Below are positions 46,680 to 58,205 of a DNA stretch of 64,000 bases, one piece after another. How positions within the stretch are numbered: the first letter of the stretch is position 1; every line of letters starts with the position of its first letter. The translations under genes were made by a program, and so were the position numbers. The notes below the pieces were generated by a model, which ran no database searches, was not told the origin of the DNA, and worked only from the letters and a program-made list of their open reading frames with translations. The stretch is from Effrenium voratum (Eukaryota; Sar; Dinophyceae; Suessiales; Symbiodiniaceae): NCBI GenBank assembly GCA_963377175.1, contig CAUJNA010003057.1, forward strand, positions 276,001 through 340,000, written 5' to 3'.

Positions 46680-47760
46680 CAATCCCAAAGACATCCCCAA
46701 CAACATGACTACAAAGACACCCTGATTAGAAGCAATCCACAAAAAACAGTCCTCAACACATGTCCAAAAGCATCGCCGAAGATATCCTCATGAACAAAGC
46801 ATTCCCAAAGACATGCCCAAAAGCATATCCGAAGACATCCCCAAGACGTTTCTAGAAATCAGCGGAAGACGTCCCCAAAGATGTGTCCAAAGAGACAATT
46901 CTCCAAAATCCCCGCCCCCCGGCCCAACAAAAAAGCAAGCCACCCTGAAAGACACAACGCAACGACGTCCTCTAAAGACAATAGCCGACTTTCCGAGACA
47001 CTCCCCGGGACATCTTCCGAGACATGCCCCGAAGATACCGCCAATGACAGACCTCAAGCGAGGACCCTGAGATGCCACCAACAACATCCTCATCGACTAT
47101 TCTCAAGGACATCCACGAACACAACCACAAAGACATCCCCCAAATGCATCACCAACCCACAAGCTCAAAGACACCCCCCCAAAGAGATCCCAGAGACCTT
47201 CCAAAGGCACACAAGACACCCTCGGAAGACATTGAAGACATTCAACACATCCCACGCCACCCCACCCACCCCACCCCGCTCACCCCTCCCCAAGAAATCC
47301 CCAAAGTCATCTCCAAAGACATTACCTAAACCCAAGACAACCACACGGACATTCCCAAAGACACACCCCTAACCCCAAAACATTCCCCCCCCAAAGACAT
47401 CGCCTAAGAGAACCGCAAAACATTCTCAAAGACATCCTCCCTCAAGACATTGCCCAAGACAACCGCAAAGCCAACCCCAAAGACACCCTCCAGAGACATC
47501 GCCAAAGTCATCTCTGATTTGCGTCGCCCAAGGCAACCGCAAATGAGTCTCCAAAGACATCTCAGAAATTGGACATCCCCAAACAGGTCCCCCAAAGACA
47601 TCCGCCCAAGACACCATCGGCAGACATCCCCGAAGACATCGCCCAAGACATCCGCCCAAGAACACCCCCGAAGACATTCCCGAAGGCATCAGCCAAGACA
47701 GAGGCAAAGACATCCCCAAAGACACCCCGAAAGACATCACTCCAGACAACCGCGACAAAG
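46680..47760. repeat. CCAAAGACAT-rich degenerate repeat
   Basis: About 1.1 kb of irregular ~12-bp units around AAGACATCCCC, CCCAAAGACATC and CGAAGACATCGCC. The plus strand is C- and A-rich and poor in G and T. Frames on both strands stay open because the units lack stops. A tail of the same repeat (CGAGACATCCCCGAATTC, TTCCAAAGACAT) appears at 48391-48470 and supplies the acceptor of the next exon. Confidence 0.75.
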
Positions 47761-47819
47761 ACAGTTTTTGGAAGACGCCCCGCAGTCTTTTCTGGAGTCT
47801 GATTTGGTACGGTTCATCT

Positions 47820-48275
47820 CTTTCTCTCCCTTTCTCACCTCTTAATCACATTTTAGATACAGAGGTGAAAGGGAGGTGATAAGAAAAATAGCTTCAGGAT
47901 CCATTCCTTCGTGTCATCAAGATTCTTCATTCTAATTCTCTTTATTCATGCTATTCCTTCTCCAAATTATTAAAATATGAAAATAGAATGGAGAAGGAAT
48001 ATGAGATAGAAAGGTAAGTCACGGAGAAGCCAATTAAAGGATTTCTTATCAGGCTTCTCGTCTTTTCCCTTTATCTACTTCCCTTGGCTTTACGGTTGGC
48101 CAAATAGCTGTCTATTGGGTAATCTCTAGAACAGACTGTAGGTGAGAGAGTTCCTTGGTCCCTTCTCCCTTCTACAGTTTAATAGACGAGCCCGTGAACG
48201 AAGAGACAAGGGAGAGTGAACTGGTTGGTGGGATAGATGGGTCTCTGAGCTCTCCCATCTTCATCCCATCACTTT
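47820..48275. other. Cluster of hairpins, AT-richer than its surroundings
   Basis: Several independent inverted repeats lie in series. CTCTCCCTTTCTCACCTCT pairs with AGAGGTGAAAGGGAGGTGA (47823-47878). TATTCCTTCTCCA (47952-47964) pairs perfectly with TGGAGAAGGAATA (47989-48001). GAGAAGCC (48024-48031) pairs with GGCTTCTC (48052-48059). TGGTGGGATAGATGGG pairs with CCCATCTTCATCCCATCA (48226-48271). No ORF of note. It splits the CCAAAGACAT repeat in two, suggesting an insertion. Confidence 0.6.
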
Positions 48276-48466
48276 CCTTTTACTGCGTTTAATATTAGTT
48301 CCTGAAAAGACTGCCAACAGAGAAATCCTCGCTTATCAACTTTCACCCAACCATCATTCCATTCCCGAACGAAGAGAGCCCCCCCCCCCCCGAGACATCC
48401 CCGAATTCATTCCCCAGTCCAAGATAACCGGAGCAACATCTCCAAGCACACCCGACACTTCCAAAG

Positions 48467-48897
48467 ACATACGCTGACAACGAGCTTATGAGAGACCATT
48501 CGGATCTGCGCCCCCGCTTTGCCCACGTATGCATGCCGCCTTGGCAGCTTCGGGCAAAGTGCCCAAGCTTGGAACGCTTTGTCTTGCTGGGAGAAGCCGA
48601 GTATGCACCTGTTCAAATCTCCACCCAGGAGCTTGGTCACATTGAAGTCTCGCGCGTGATCGGCGAACCCAAGCAACTCCTTGGCCGTATACTGCAGACA
48701 CTGCGAAGGATCTTCTTTGTGGCGGGCAGTTCCAGAAGTTTGACGCAGCCTCGCATTGATGACATTCCGCTGGAAAGGACACTGGATTCTCTTCATGAGG
48801 CGCCGCATTGCTGCAAGCCTGAGAATGCCCTCACGCTGGCTGAATTTGTTCAGTCTGTCCGCCGAAGAGTTGCGGATATTGAGATCCCACACTATTA
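48467..48897 (+). CDS. LRR-type exon 9, possibly terminal
   Basis: The frame from acceptor CACTTCCAAAG reads TYADNELMRDHSDLRPRF, PWQLRAKCPSLERFVLLG (LRR-like), LLGRILQTLRRIFFVAGS and ALTLAEFVQSVRRRVADI, ending at TAG (48895-48897). It has 143 codons with raised G+C. If the stop is real this may be the C-terminal exon of one LRR gene, with a second starting downstream; otherwise a donor inside the frame was missed. A 179-codon minus frame over the same DNA is its shadow. Confidence 0.55.
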
Positions 48898-49405
48898 GGC
48901 AGTCTTGGCCGCGGATTTGCCCCTCACAAGCTTGAACATGGGGCAACGTGCGACCTCGCTATGTTGAGGTGTGAAAAGCGGCGTCTGTTCCACGGTTGTT
49001 GCTGCAGCCACAATTGTTTGGTTTGTTCGTGTACTTTGGGCGAGCTGCTGGTTGTCCTGTTTACAACGCCCTTTCAAAAAGGAAGGGGTTGCCCTCCAGC
49101 CGTCGATTCTGATTAGAACATCCCTCTGTACTTGGCAACCTCTTCGCTAGAGGCTGGGGCGAGCGATTCGGTACGTTGGGAACCATAGGGCTTCCCCACA
49201 AAAGGCATGTTTGCAAGTCCCCACCCTGCGGGTTACCAGGTGAATCTCACCACTGACCTGTACCGACTCAACCACCCTTGGTGCAAAAAATGCCCTTCAA
49301 CTTGCATAGGTACCTTTAATTTCTTTTTGGGTTTGAACTTGGGCGGAGGACGCGAAACCGACACCGTTGTCTCAGTTCGGCCTCGTTTCGACTCGTTTCG
49401 CTTAG

Positions 49406-49491
49406 GATGGCTGATGCAGTGCCCGCAGCTTCTGAAGTTGGATCTCTCTTGGAACTCCTTGGACGCGCCCCTCGGCCGAAGCTCCCGAAGC
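49406..49491 (+). CDS. LRR-type exon 10
   Basis: From acceptor TCGTTTCGCTTAG the frame reads WLMQCPQLLKLDLSWNSL then DAPLGRSSRS, a textbook LRR (CPQLLKLDLSWNSLDAPLG). A possible donor is AAGC/GTTCCG. It enters two bases before a codon boundary and ends on one. Confidence 0.65.
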
Positions 49492-50375
49492 GTTCCGAAC
49501 AGCTGAAAGCTATCGATAGGCCCAAATGGGTTGCGGGGGTGTGGAGTGACCCAGCTTTGTTTCTCTTTCTTTGCGGGGGGGGTCGGTTCTTTCTCTGCAG
49601 GTGATTTGTGTTTTTGGCTTTGCTGTTTGCAGGGGGAGAGGGCCCGTGTTCGGTGTGGTTTATTGTTGTTTTCTATGTTGGGGAGGGAAGTGTTGGCACG
49701 TAGGCGGGTGCGAGTTGTTGGGAGCTTGTTGGGCCAGTTATTTCAGTTTGAAAATGTCAGCAGCCGATGTACATCCATGTACGTGCTCCATTGAGATGCT
49801 TACACTTTGGCACACTTGAGTGCAATCATTTGCAATAGTATTATGTTTGTTTTCGCAGATTTGCAGGCTCCTTTCTGACTTGAAGACGCCACGAGTCAAC
49901 ATATATCATGCCCATACACAGCTTGACCGAACCGCTTATATAGAGTCAACGTTCGTTCGCTACAGACCCTAATACTGGTGGAATGCAGGTTCGTGAAGCC
50001 AATCCAGACGAACCCAAAGCATTCCAGAGCAATCCAGACCACCATAGTGTGGTTTCTCTTTGGGCGGACCTGAACTTTAATGTACCTTTTCAGAGCTGCT
50101 TATGTCCCCAGTATGCTCGTGGTGGGGGAGTCTTGAAGCCACCCGGAAAAGGGCTACGCTTTGTTCTGCTTCCAATCCACTCGATCCAACTCCAAATCGC
50201 TGCAAAGGAGTCAGACCACTCCAAATCACTTCAAGCGCCGCAAACTTAGACAGGCGGGTGGTCAACAGATTTGAGATTGGACATAAGAACCATAACAGGC
50301 AACCATCAACAGGTCACCCCCCACCTTCACCCTTTCTTACCATTTTTTGGGGGGGACGCCACGGATCTTCGGAAG

Positions 50376-50459
50376 GCCCGCGCTGCTTCAGTTGGGCCAC
50401 TGCCTCTCCACGCGCCGCGCACTTCAGAAGCTGAGCCTCGCTGGCTGCGGCGCTCACAG
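50376..50459 (+). CDS. LRR-type exon 11
   Basis: PALLQLGHCLSTRRALQK then LSLAGCGAHR is a clear LRR (ALQKLSLAGCGAH). The acceptor is CTTCGGAAG at 50374-50375, one base before a codon boundary. The frame stops at 50467 and no GT donor precedes it, so a GC donor (CACAG/GCCGCC) is suspected. Confidence 0.55.
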
Positions 50460-50560
50460 GCCGCCCTGATCGAACTCGGATCTGATGGGGTTTGGTGGGT
50501 TTGTCTCGCTGGGGTCACAGATAGATAGACGGACACATATTTAGACAAATGTGTAGAAAT

Positions 50561-50613
50561 ATATATATATAGATATGTATAATATATATATATATATACA
50601 TACACATACACAT
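50561..50613. repeat. (AT)n microsatellite
   Basis: ATATATATATAGATATGTAT followed by (AT)n and CATACACATA runs. A possible further exon, with acceptor GTGCGCGCAG at about 50690, follows, but its frame could not be settled. Confidence 0.8.
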
Positions 50614-51654
50614 ATTCGTGCAAATCAATACAGCAACACCCGGGTTGCCTATTATTTTTAACAATATTGTGGCCAAGAAGCTGTGCGCGCAGGCCGCACG
50701 GCTTGCGGCTTTGGGAGCGGACCCGCGCGGTCCGCCTGCAATTGCAAAGGCGAAGCCAAGATAAGACGGTCGCTCGTGGATCCCGAAGATTTCAATTCAG
50801 CCTCTGTGAGTGTGACAACCATTTCCAGCAACGCCTGCTTCCTTTGCTGCAGGGCTCCGAGCGAAAAGCTCGGGCAGCCACTGCGACGGGGTTTGTAAGG
50901 GGGACGCCCTAGTATATATGCGTATATACATGTGTGTTTGTGTGTGGTTTTGGAGGGTATGTTTGGGGTGGTTTAAAGGGACCCCAAAAGCAAAACACCA
51001 TTTTGGGGGTTCCCCAATTTGTGGAACCGCGTGGACATCAAGGATAGGAGGTCCACCACCCACTCGACTAATTTCCTTTAGAACCATTGCTAACAGTGGG
51101 TTTAAAGCGCCCCACAGCCCCGTTCCAATCATTTAGCCCTTTACATTACTCGGGGTAAAGCGAAACCCACTCATTTTTTTTTTTGGGGGGGGGTCGTTTT
51201 TTGAAATAACGACACACATGCAAATGTGGGCTTGAAGTGCGTTTCCTTGGAAACCATGCAATTGTTACAGGTTTTTGTTGCAAGCACATTGGTTTTGGCA
51301 ATTTGTTTTTGGGGGGAAGCTTTGGGTTGGTTTGCAAGGAAAGCAAGAAGGAAACCAACCCTTTTAGGGGGTCCTAATTTTCGGACAAACCAAAATAGGG
51401 AACCCGCCAACAACCGAAATGTAAAGGCAGAGCAGCCAAGGAACATCCCTTGCGGATTCCTGCATTCTGTGCGTTGAATAGATGTTTTTGCTGTGAACTA
51501 AAGTCGGGCTTGGGGACTTGAACCCCCAGTTCTCTGGCAGCCCTGTTGGATTTCCACAAAAGCGTATTAGGTCAATCCCGCTTTTCCCTCAATGTAGCCC
51601 CAAACGGCGAAATTTGCATGTTTTGGGCCTGTTCCCGTCAGTGTGGCCGTGGGT

Positions 51655-51835
51655 GGTTGGAAGGCAGGTCGGAGATGGTTGGAAGGTGGTCGGAAGTTGG
51701 TCGGAGGTGGTCGGAAGGTGGTCGGGAGAGGTGGTCGAGAGATGGTCGGAGGTGGTCGGGAGGTGGTCGGGAGGTGGTCGGAAGGTGGTCGGAGGTGGTC
51801 GGAAATTGGTCGGCGGTGGTCGTTTGGAGGTTGCA
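51655..51835. repeat. GGTCGGAGGT-type tandem repeat
   Basis: About 180 bp of GGTGGTCGGAGGTGGTCGG-like units of about 10-13 bp, G-rich on the plus strand. The proline-rich minus frame at 51567-52199 is partly produced by this repeat. Confidence 0.85.
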
Positions 51836-52199
51836 ACCTGGTTCTAAAAGTGTGGTGCTGTTCGAGCTTGCGGTAGACTAGCGCGTTTATCCAACAGGCA
51901 GCCCCACTTAACCAGCAAACCAAACCACCAGGTTGAGGTACTCTGAAATTTGCAATGCAGCTCCCTCCCAGTGATTCCATCTCCCTGCGCAGTACTGGTA
52001 GGTAACCACGGGGACCAGCCTTGTAAAACCAAAGTTGCTGGTGACCAGCGGCAACTTGGATCCACTGGGTAACTTGCAAGACCAATACATCCAGCAGCTT
52101 TTTGGAGGCGAAGCTCGAGCCCTGGGGTTCAGCCCTATGGTGGACCCAATTCATTTGATATGAACATCCATCGGTCCATAGTCGTCCTGAACCCTCCAA

Positions 52200-54055
52200 G
52201 TTGCCTCAAAAATGGGTAACATACAGCCCCAGGGTGAATTTCCGTTTTTACGGGTAGTTCGAGGTCCAGGTGGTTGTATGAGGGTCCAGGTGGTTGTATT
52301 TTCCCAACCTCTGCTTAATGCGAATGAAAGAAACCATCCAGGCCTTGGGTTTGTCCATCAAGTCTCCAGGGTCCGGCGTGACGCGGAGCTGCCCATGGAG
52401 GGCTTCCTGGTGCCTCGGCCTTACCCGCAAGGAAAAAACCCGACACGGTACCCAGTGGAGCACCCTGGTCCGCTTGTGACCTCTGGCGAACACCGCCGGG
52501 GGGTTGTATCGGTTGTATAGACTTTGAGGAGGTCGGTACCCAGTGGATCCCAGCGATTAGTTCGATTGGTTGTTGAAGGGTGGGAAAGCTCTTGGTTACC
52601 TGCTATACAGGAAAATGGAATGACTGGGTTAGGTTTTTCTTGACCCAGAAGACACCCTTGAAATGTTGAACTTGCATAATTAGTCGAGGCGAAAGGAATG
52701 TAAAGTTGGCCAAGGACAAACAACCCTTCGAAGCAAAAAGCGAAAGCACTCGGCAAGGATGGCAAAGGACGTTGTTGTTTGGGGGCCCCTTTGTTCGGTT
52801 CCATATTCATCTGCTTGTCGAGCCGGGCCTTCAGGGGCCCCCAAAACACATGGAGCGTCTGTGAGGATGTCCGGTCTTCCCCTGAACCACTGTTTGCGGG
52901 TCGTTCAAGTGCCCAGCTTGGGGTCGAACACCTCTCAAGCCGCAAAGATTTGAAAATGCCCATTGCACATTCGAAGGAACCTTGGTGTGTGCAACCCGGA
53001 AGCACTTCGGCTTGGCTTTCTGATTCTGAACAAGCAAGATACAAAGTAAACAACATGGACATGATTTCCTTCTTTGTGCAATGACTTCGTTCGCACGGCT
53101 TCGAGATTTGTTGGTTTCCCAGCGTTCATGATCTTGCATGCAGGCATGAATTGCATTATTGCACAGTTATATGCATTGAATCGTGAGAGCACCGGGTCAT
53201 GGTTTTGGGATATCTTATTTGCTGTTCTAAATTCCGGGCGGAACGCAACAAGCTCATGTCTCTCCTTCATTCCTGTAACAGATCGCAAAGATGTCTTCGG
53301 GTAAGCGTGCGCTCTCTGGGAAAATGACACGAGGATCGGCTCGACCTTAGTGTTGCCTTTGTTAAGCCTTATCTAATTTGGACGGTTTGAGTTAAAGAAA
53401 GGCAAAGCCTTGCTGCACTCCATTTGTTTTAGTGCGTTGCTTTTTGGCCTTATTCATTGTGGTGGGTTGCAAGGAACATTTAGTTGTTTTACTGACATAC
53501 CAGCTGAGAAACTATTGCTGACGGAGTCATGAACTGGGGAGGGGGCTCTGGCGATCACCCATCACACAGAGGCTACCCCAGGCTTGTTCAACCAACCGCT
53601 GCCAAACCACTCTTTTTGCGATTCAAAGCCATCCATTTCGATTAGGTAAAGTATCACACCACACCTGATTTTTCAAATCACCCTTAAATTCCGTTGCCCT
53701 GACATTATGGTTGTCCAGTTCCCCCTTTTTCCCGGGTAGTTCGATGGTCCCAGTACTCTTTAGAGGCTTCACATCCATCCCTCCCAAGGAGCTCTTGGCG
53801 AAGAACAGCACGCTGAAGGACGAGAGCGGGTGGTTCGACCCGTTGATTCGCCGTTTTTTGGGAGGGAACCCCGCTTTATCCTTCTCAAAAAAGGAAACCT
53901 ACTCCCAGAAAGGGCACCAACTCCAACAAAATATATTGAGCGGGCACCCGCTTTGTCCTCCGAAGTCTTTGGGAAGCTCCAAAACAGTTGAAAGGGAGTG
54001 CCAAAATAAAGCGTGCGTGTTTTGTTTTTTTTTCCTCATGGAAACCAACCGGGAG
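52200..54055. other. Intron-like stretch, no secure exon
   Basis: A direct repeat, GGTCCAGGTGGTTGTAT, occurs twice at 52264-52300. Opposed ORFs at 52421-53062 (minus, 213 codons) and 53074-53304 (plus, with hydrophobic FVGFPAFMILHAGM) show no recognisable family. Confidence 0.35.
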
Positions 54056-54135
54056 GAGCTCGACCTGTCGCTGAACCACATGGACCACCGCGCCGCGTTG
54101 ATCCTTGAAGACGCGCTGGACCGAGCCTTTAGACG
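54056..54135 (+). CDS. LRR-type exon 12
   Basis: After a T-rich tract and acceptor CAACCGGGAG the frame reads ELDLSLNHMDHRAALILE then DALDRAFR, a full LRR pattern (ELDLSLNHMDHRAALIL.DAL). The donor is AGACG/GTTCGG, leaving two bases. The in-frame ATG at 54036 probably lies in the intron. Confidence 0.65.
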
Positions 54136-55208
54136 GTTCGGGTCGATGACCCCTACTCCAAATGTTAGTATGTTTCGGAAAACCCGTGTTTCACAACATG
54201 ATTATCGCTCCGTTTGTAGTCAGAGGTTGTCATCATACCCTAAAACCTGTGGTGGATATTTGGAGTGGGGGGTTGAATTGGTTAGCTTTGGGGGTCCCAA
54301 CCCAGAGTCCCCCTCCGGCCGCCGCCTTTTTGCTGGGTGTTGGAGACGATCGAAACCTGGAATTGGGACCCGCTACAAGGGGCCGGCCCCGCTGGCAGTT
54401 TCCGAACAAATCCTTGTAATAGCCCAAATAGGGTTTATAGTTTTGACCCATAGCCAAAAGTGGGTAGACAGAATACTTCGCAAGACATGAAGTGACACAT
54501 ATATATATATATATACACCAGTATATGATTCTTTATGCATTTTTCGAATCCAGGGCCATTCTTGCCTATTCAAGAAGGGGCAAGGCTGTCCCTGAAGGGA
54601 TCGCCCTAAACATGAACAAAGCAGGAGTTGATTCAGTCGCAGCTGGCTAGAAGTTTTAAGAGTCGGACACCCTCAAAAGTGGTTGGGGGGGAATCCAGAG
54701 GGTCCCAATTAAAGTTCATGCCTAGCTTCTTTTCGTTTGCTTAGTTCATGACCATGAAGCAGGGAGGTCTCACGCAGACCTGTTTCATGTTCCACATGTA
54801 CACATCCTACATGGAGCTGTTGCTCCAAAGGGGTGAACTTTTGACCTTTCCAAGTTAAGATGTCGTGCTTGCCAAATGTCGTGCAGACGGTTTGCCAAAT
54901 AATCTTCTGGAATTTTGGTGTTTGCCAGTGTTTATTCAACACAGCCGTCAATTTTGCGCTGATTTCTTTGTCATGCGAAGGACGTCCCAAGGTTTTCCTG
55001 TTGCTTTCCTCATCGATCCTTGGAGTCAGCGCTGCGGTTGGGCACTCTTTACTTCCATTTGCTTCCACTCAGACCTGTTGGTTTCTTGTCAACCGCGAGC
55101 ACCTTTTGCCGTGTGCCCACCCGCCATTTCCATCCGTTTCACACTTCAACGCCCTCCCTGAAAAAATTCGCCTTTTGGGCTGAACGTGTCCTCCCCTTCG
55201 CCCGGCAG

Positions 55209-55305
55209 GAACACACGGAGCTTAGGGCCTTGACGCTGAACGACAACCCCTTGGGCCCGGCGGGGCTCCGCTCCGTGCTGCGCCTGCTCTGCGGCAAGGC
55301 CTCGG
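55209..55305 (+). CDS. LRR-type exon 13
   Basis: From acceptor CCTTCGCCCGGCAG the frame reads EHTELRALTLNDNPLGPA then GLRSVLRLLCGKAS, the clearest ribonuclease-inhibitor-like LRR in the window (LRALTLNDNPLGPAGLRSVL). The donor is CTCGG/GTCGAA, leaving one base, which fits the two-base start of exon 14. Confidence 0.7.
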
Positions 55306-55556
55306 GTCGAAGCGGCCGAGGGGCCGCGCTGAAAACAAAACCCGTAGTGTTCCCAAAGCCCCCATTACAGGAATGGCCGCATGGGACCCAATTTAGATGA
55401 TGACAATCACATAGGTGAACTAGGGTGGTTAGATGAACCCCCTTTGTTTCCATGGTGCTTTGAATCTCAAGGCAGCACTATCCGAAGACCTTAGAAAGTG
55501 CAATGGCCCCAAAGGACCACCGTATACACAAACACACGGCATGCAGTTTGTTTCAG

Positions 55557-55670
55557 CAACCCGTCGCCATGAGGCTGGCATCCACTTCCTGAAGCTCAGC
55601 GGGTGCCACAGCGGATCCCCGGACGGGGACATCTTCAACTTCGTGAACCCGGGCGCCACGGCAACGAGGG
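55557..55670 (+). CDS. LRR-type exon 14
   Basis: From acceptor CAGTTTGTTTCAG the frame reads TRRHEAGIHFLKLSGCHS then GSPDGDIFNFVNPGATAT, with the LRR strand IHFLKLSGCHSGSPDG. The donor is GAGGG/GTACCT. Phase-compatible with exon 13 (Ala at the join). An alternative acceptor, CGCCATGAG, 18 bases downstream keeps the frame. Confidence 0.65.
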
Positions 55671-55859
55671 GTACCTGCAGCCCCTTCTTTGAAGCACAGA
55701 GGGTGGGCTCAATCCTATGACCTTCCTATGTGGAACATGGTGGGTCCACGAAAACTCATCCCTCCCATACACCTTTCTCGCAAGTTTTCCCCAGAGCTTG
55801 GGTCGAGGGCCCGGAGCTCGGTTGAGGATTCCTCGGGTTAAAGCTGTAAAGTCCATTGG

Positions 55860-56387
55860 ATGGGCGCGAGTGCGGAGGCTACCTTGGAATTGGGAAATTT
55901 GCCAGGCTCATTTGGGCGCCTCACAGTGTCACAGCCCCGAGCTCCATGGTGGGCCGGCCAGGTACTCCCCAAGATCTTTGGCTCTCGGACATCAACCCGG
56001 GTTTGGGAATTCATCCGCAGAGGATTCAGGAAGACACCAGTTGGATGGGTCAACTCACTGCCCGCGCAGGTTGAATCGCATCGGTTCAGACCAGGCATAC
56101 CCCGCGCCACTATTCATCGCTGTCCTCGAAATGACCAGAGAACCCTCCACCAACCATTGGACTCATTCTTGGCATTTGTAGTAATTAGGGTCTTTGAGGG
56201 ACAGGACCCCGACGCTGTGCTGCGAAGGTTTGTCCGGATAACTTACCAGAGAGCCACCGGGAAAAAGGCAAGAACAAATCACGCAAACATGCGGAGGGCC
56301 GAACATTATGCCACCCTTCAAGCCAGAAGGACAGTAATCAAAAAGGCTCGACCTTTGAACTTCAGAAGTGAAGATACCAAGATGTGA
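55860..56387 (+). CDS. Coding stretch, basic C-terminus, unknown family
   Basis: An open frame of 175 codons. Its 3' half is convincing: VVIRVFEGQDPDAVLRRF, VRITYQRATGKKARTNHA, RRAEHYATLQARRTVIKK, then ARPLNFRSEDTKM and TGA. The 5' half, with several prolines and tryptophans, may be intron. It is strongly basic and without LRRs. It might be a separate small gene or element-derived. The exact start is not known; the coordinates are those of the open frame. Confidence 0.35.
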   Translation: MGASAEATLELGNLPGSFGRLTVSQPRAPWWAGQVLPKIFGSRTSTRVWEFIRRGFRKTPVGWVNSLPAQVESHRFRPGIPRATIHRCPRNDQRTLHQPLDSFLAFVVIRVFEGQDPDAVLRRFVRITYQRATGKKARTNHANMRRAEHYATLQARRTVIKKARPLNFRSEDTKM

Positions 56388-58205
56388 CCGTAGTTCTGAT
56401 GCCTGGTTAGCACCTCCGTTCATAAGTGCATGGTTAAGACCAGCATGACTCATCACGTGCACTGCTATGAGGGTCATGCAAATCCCTCCTTGAGGCCTCA
56501 AACGTCCCTGGGCAGGATGTGCCATAGTTGCCAAGCTGGGGTTTGCGGTGTGTAAAGCAGTGGGTGCAGTTCACTCACGCATCGCATATAAGATTGCCTT
56601 ATGAACGAGCAGCATTCGATTATGTTGGACAACAGCTTGCAACTCGATTACAACTGCACGACACCGGGGAGTTTGGCATATTGCGTACAGAAAGGAATGG
56701 AACAGTGTGGAAGGAATGGAGCAAGCACAAGGTAGATTTGTGGGGCTTAAAATAGTATTATATATGTATATATATATATATGTATATATATATATGTATA
56801 CATATATACACATTCACGCATAGACCAAGCCCAGTTGGGTGGATTTTAAGCAGGACAGCAACTGTATGCTCACCAATGTTCCTTGCCTCCCCGCTGATTT
56901 CTGAGGCGGACGGTATCACTTAGACTTGGGGCGGCCCTACGATCGCAGCCTGCTGCGGATGCTTCACAAGAAGTGTGAAGACGCAGGCGCATGAGTCCAT
57001 GGGTCGGCACAAAGGCACATGCATAGGGTTCCCTTCATGTTGCATGAACCACTGAAATGACTCACACGCCCACCAACTACGCCCAGGTGATACCCAACTA
57101 CCACCAGAACCCTGCAAAACCCTGGCCCACGGTAGCTCCGGAGCACTCTGAACCCCCTGAACTGTTTGGAACCCTTTCGGAACCCTCCGGATTTTTCCGC
57201 TCCATGGAAGCCCGCGGAACTCAAAGAACCCATCGGAGCTTATTTGGGCCTGTCGAGCCCATAGCTTTCATTGGGGACAACGTTTGCCAAGTTGAGCAGG
57301 TTCTACTCCGTGGGGTGAGGTGGGGAGCCAAGCAACAAGTTTTCCGACTCTGCAGATTCATCGCCAGGACATTTGTCAGGAAGCCCCCAACCCCCCCCCC
57401 CCCCGGGCCTTGGGTCGCTCTGCAATATCCATCGGGCTGGTACCAGCCAGACCTTGTTGGGGAACATATAGAAATTTAGAAGACATCCGAGCCGTGAGAT
57501 GTTCAATAGTCCTTCCAAATGGTTGCGCATAAATCCCCGCCGAATTTGGATGTCAACCAAAAGGTCCCACCTGGCCTGACGGGTTTTGGTGAAACCGTCA
57601 GGCCAGCCGCCATCTGCGGCCTTCCATGACGTGTCCCACAGCTTCTGCGCGGAGAAGGCAGACGGCATCTATCAGGCCAGGGCAGACCCGGCGTTTGAAC
57701 CAGCGTTTTCGAGGAAACCCCTGAATGATCCCAAATCTTCTATGTATGGAATATTAGCCCACATTTATCCTTTAAAAGCGCTCAAAGTGCTATTTCACCC
57801 GGGTGATGCTATGTTGAAACAAGAATGGCGCATGTGCATTGAGGCATCGGGTAATACTTGATTCAACCATTTGCAAGCCAGTTCATGACCAGAGTTAGGG
57901 AGCAACTCTTAGTATGCACATATATATATATATAGTACATAGATGCGGGTGGGATTTGTACTAGGAGACGCTAAAAAAGTTGTTTTGGTTTTGTTCTTTC
58001 AAGCCATCCCAAAAGGGATACCCCCTTGCTCCCTCGTTGGTCGGTGGCACTTTGTTCTTTGATAGTGCCACCCATTTGTTCTTCGGACAGCTTTCCGTGG
58101 CCCGGGCAAGCCCATCTCAGTTGCCCCAAGCCGACCTTTTCACCTTCTGGCATCTTGGCACATTTGTCCAGGTTCCCAAAAGGTGAAGCTTTTTGGAGGA
58201 GTGAG
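56388..58205. other. Intron-like stretch with microsatellites
   Basis: (TA)n/GTATATA tract at 56755-56812, C14 near 57392-57405, short (AT)n at 57919-57934. Plus frames at 57057-57479 and 57586-57861 have protein-like patches (HDVSHSFCAEKADGIYQA in the second) but no family or clear splice sites. Confidence 0.35.

Noticed and set aside
46813..47845. Pro/Lys/Thr-rich plus ORFs and Gly/Val-rich minus ORFs
   Set aside because: Low-complexity translation of the CCAAAGACAT repeat, open in several frames at once.
48407..48946. 179-codon minus ORF opposite LRR exon 9
   Set aside because: The plus frame carries LRR-like PSLERFVLLG and fits the run of plus-strand LRR exons.
51567..52199. 210-codon minus ORF
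   Set aside because: Its 3' half is the proline-rich shadow of the GGTCGG repeat; its 5' half has a rival minus frame of similar quality and no known motif.
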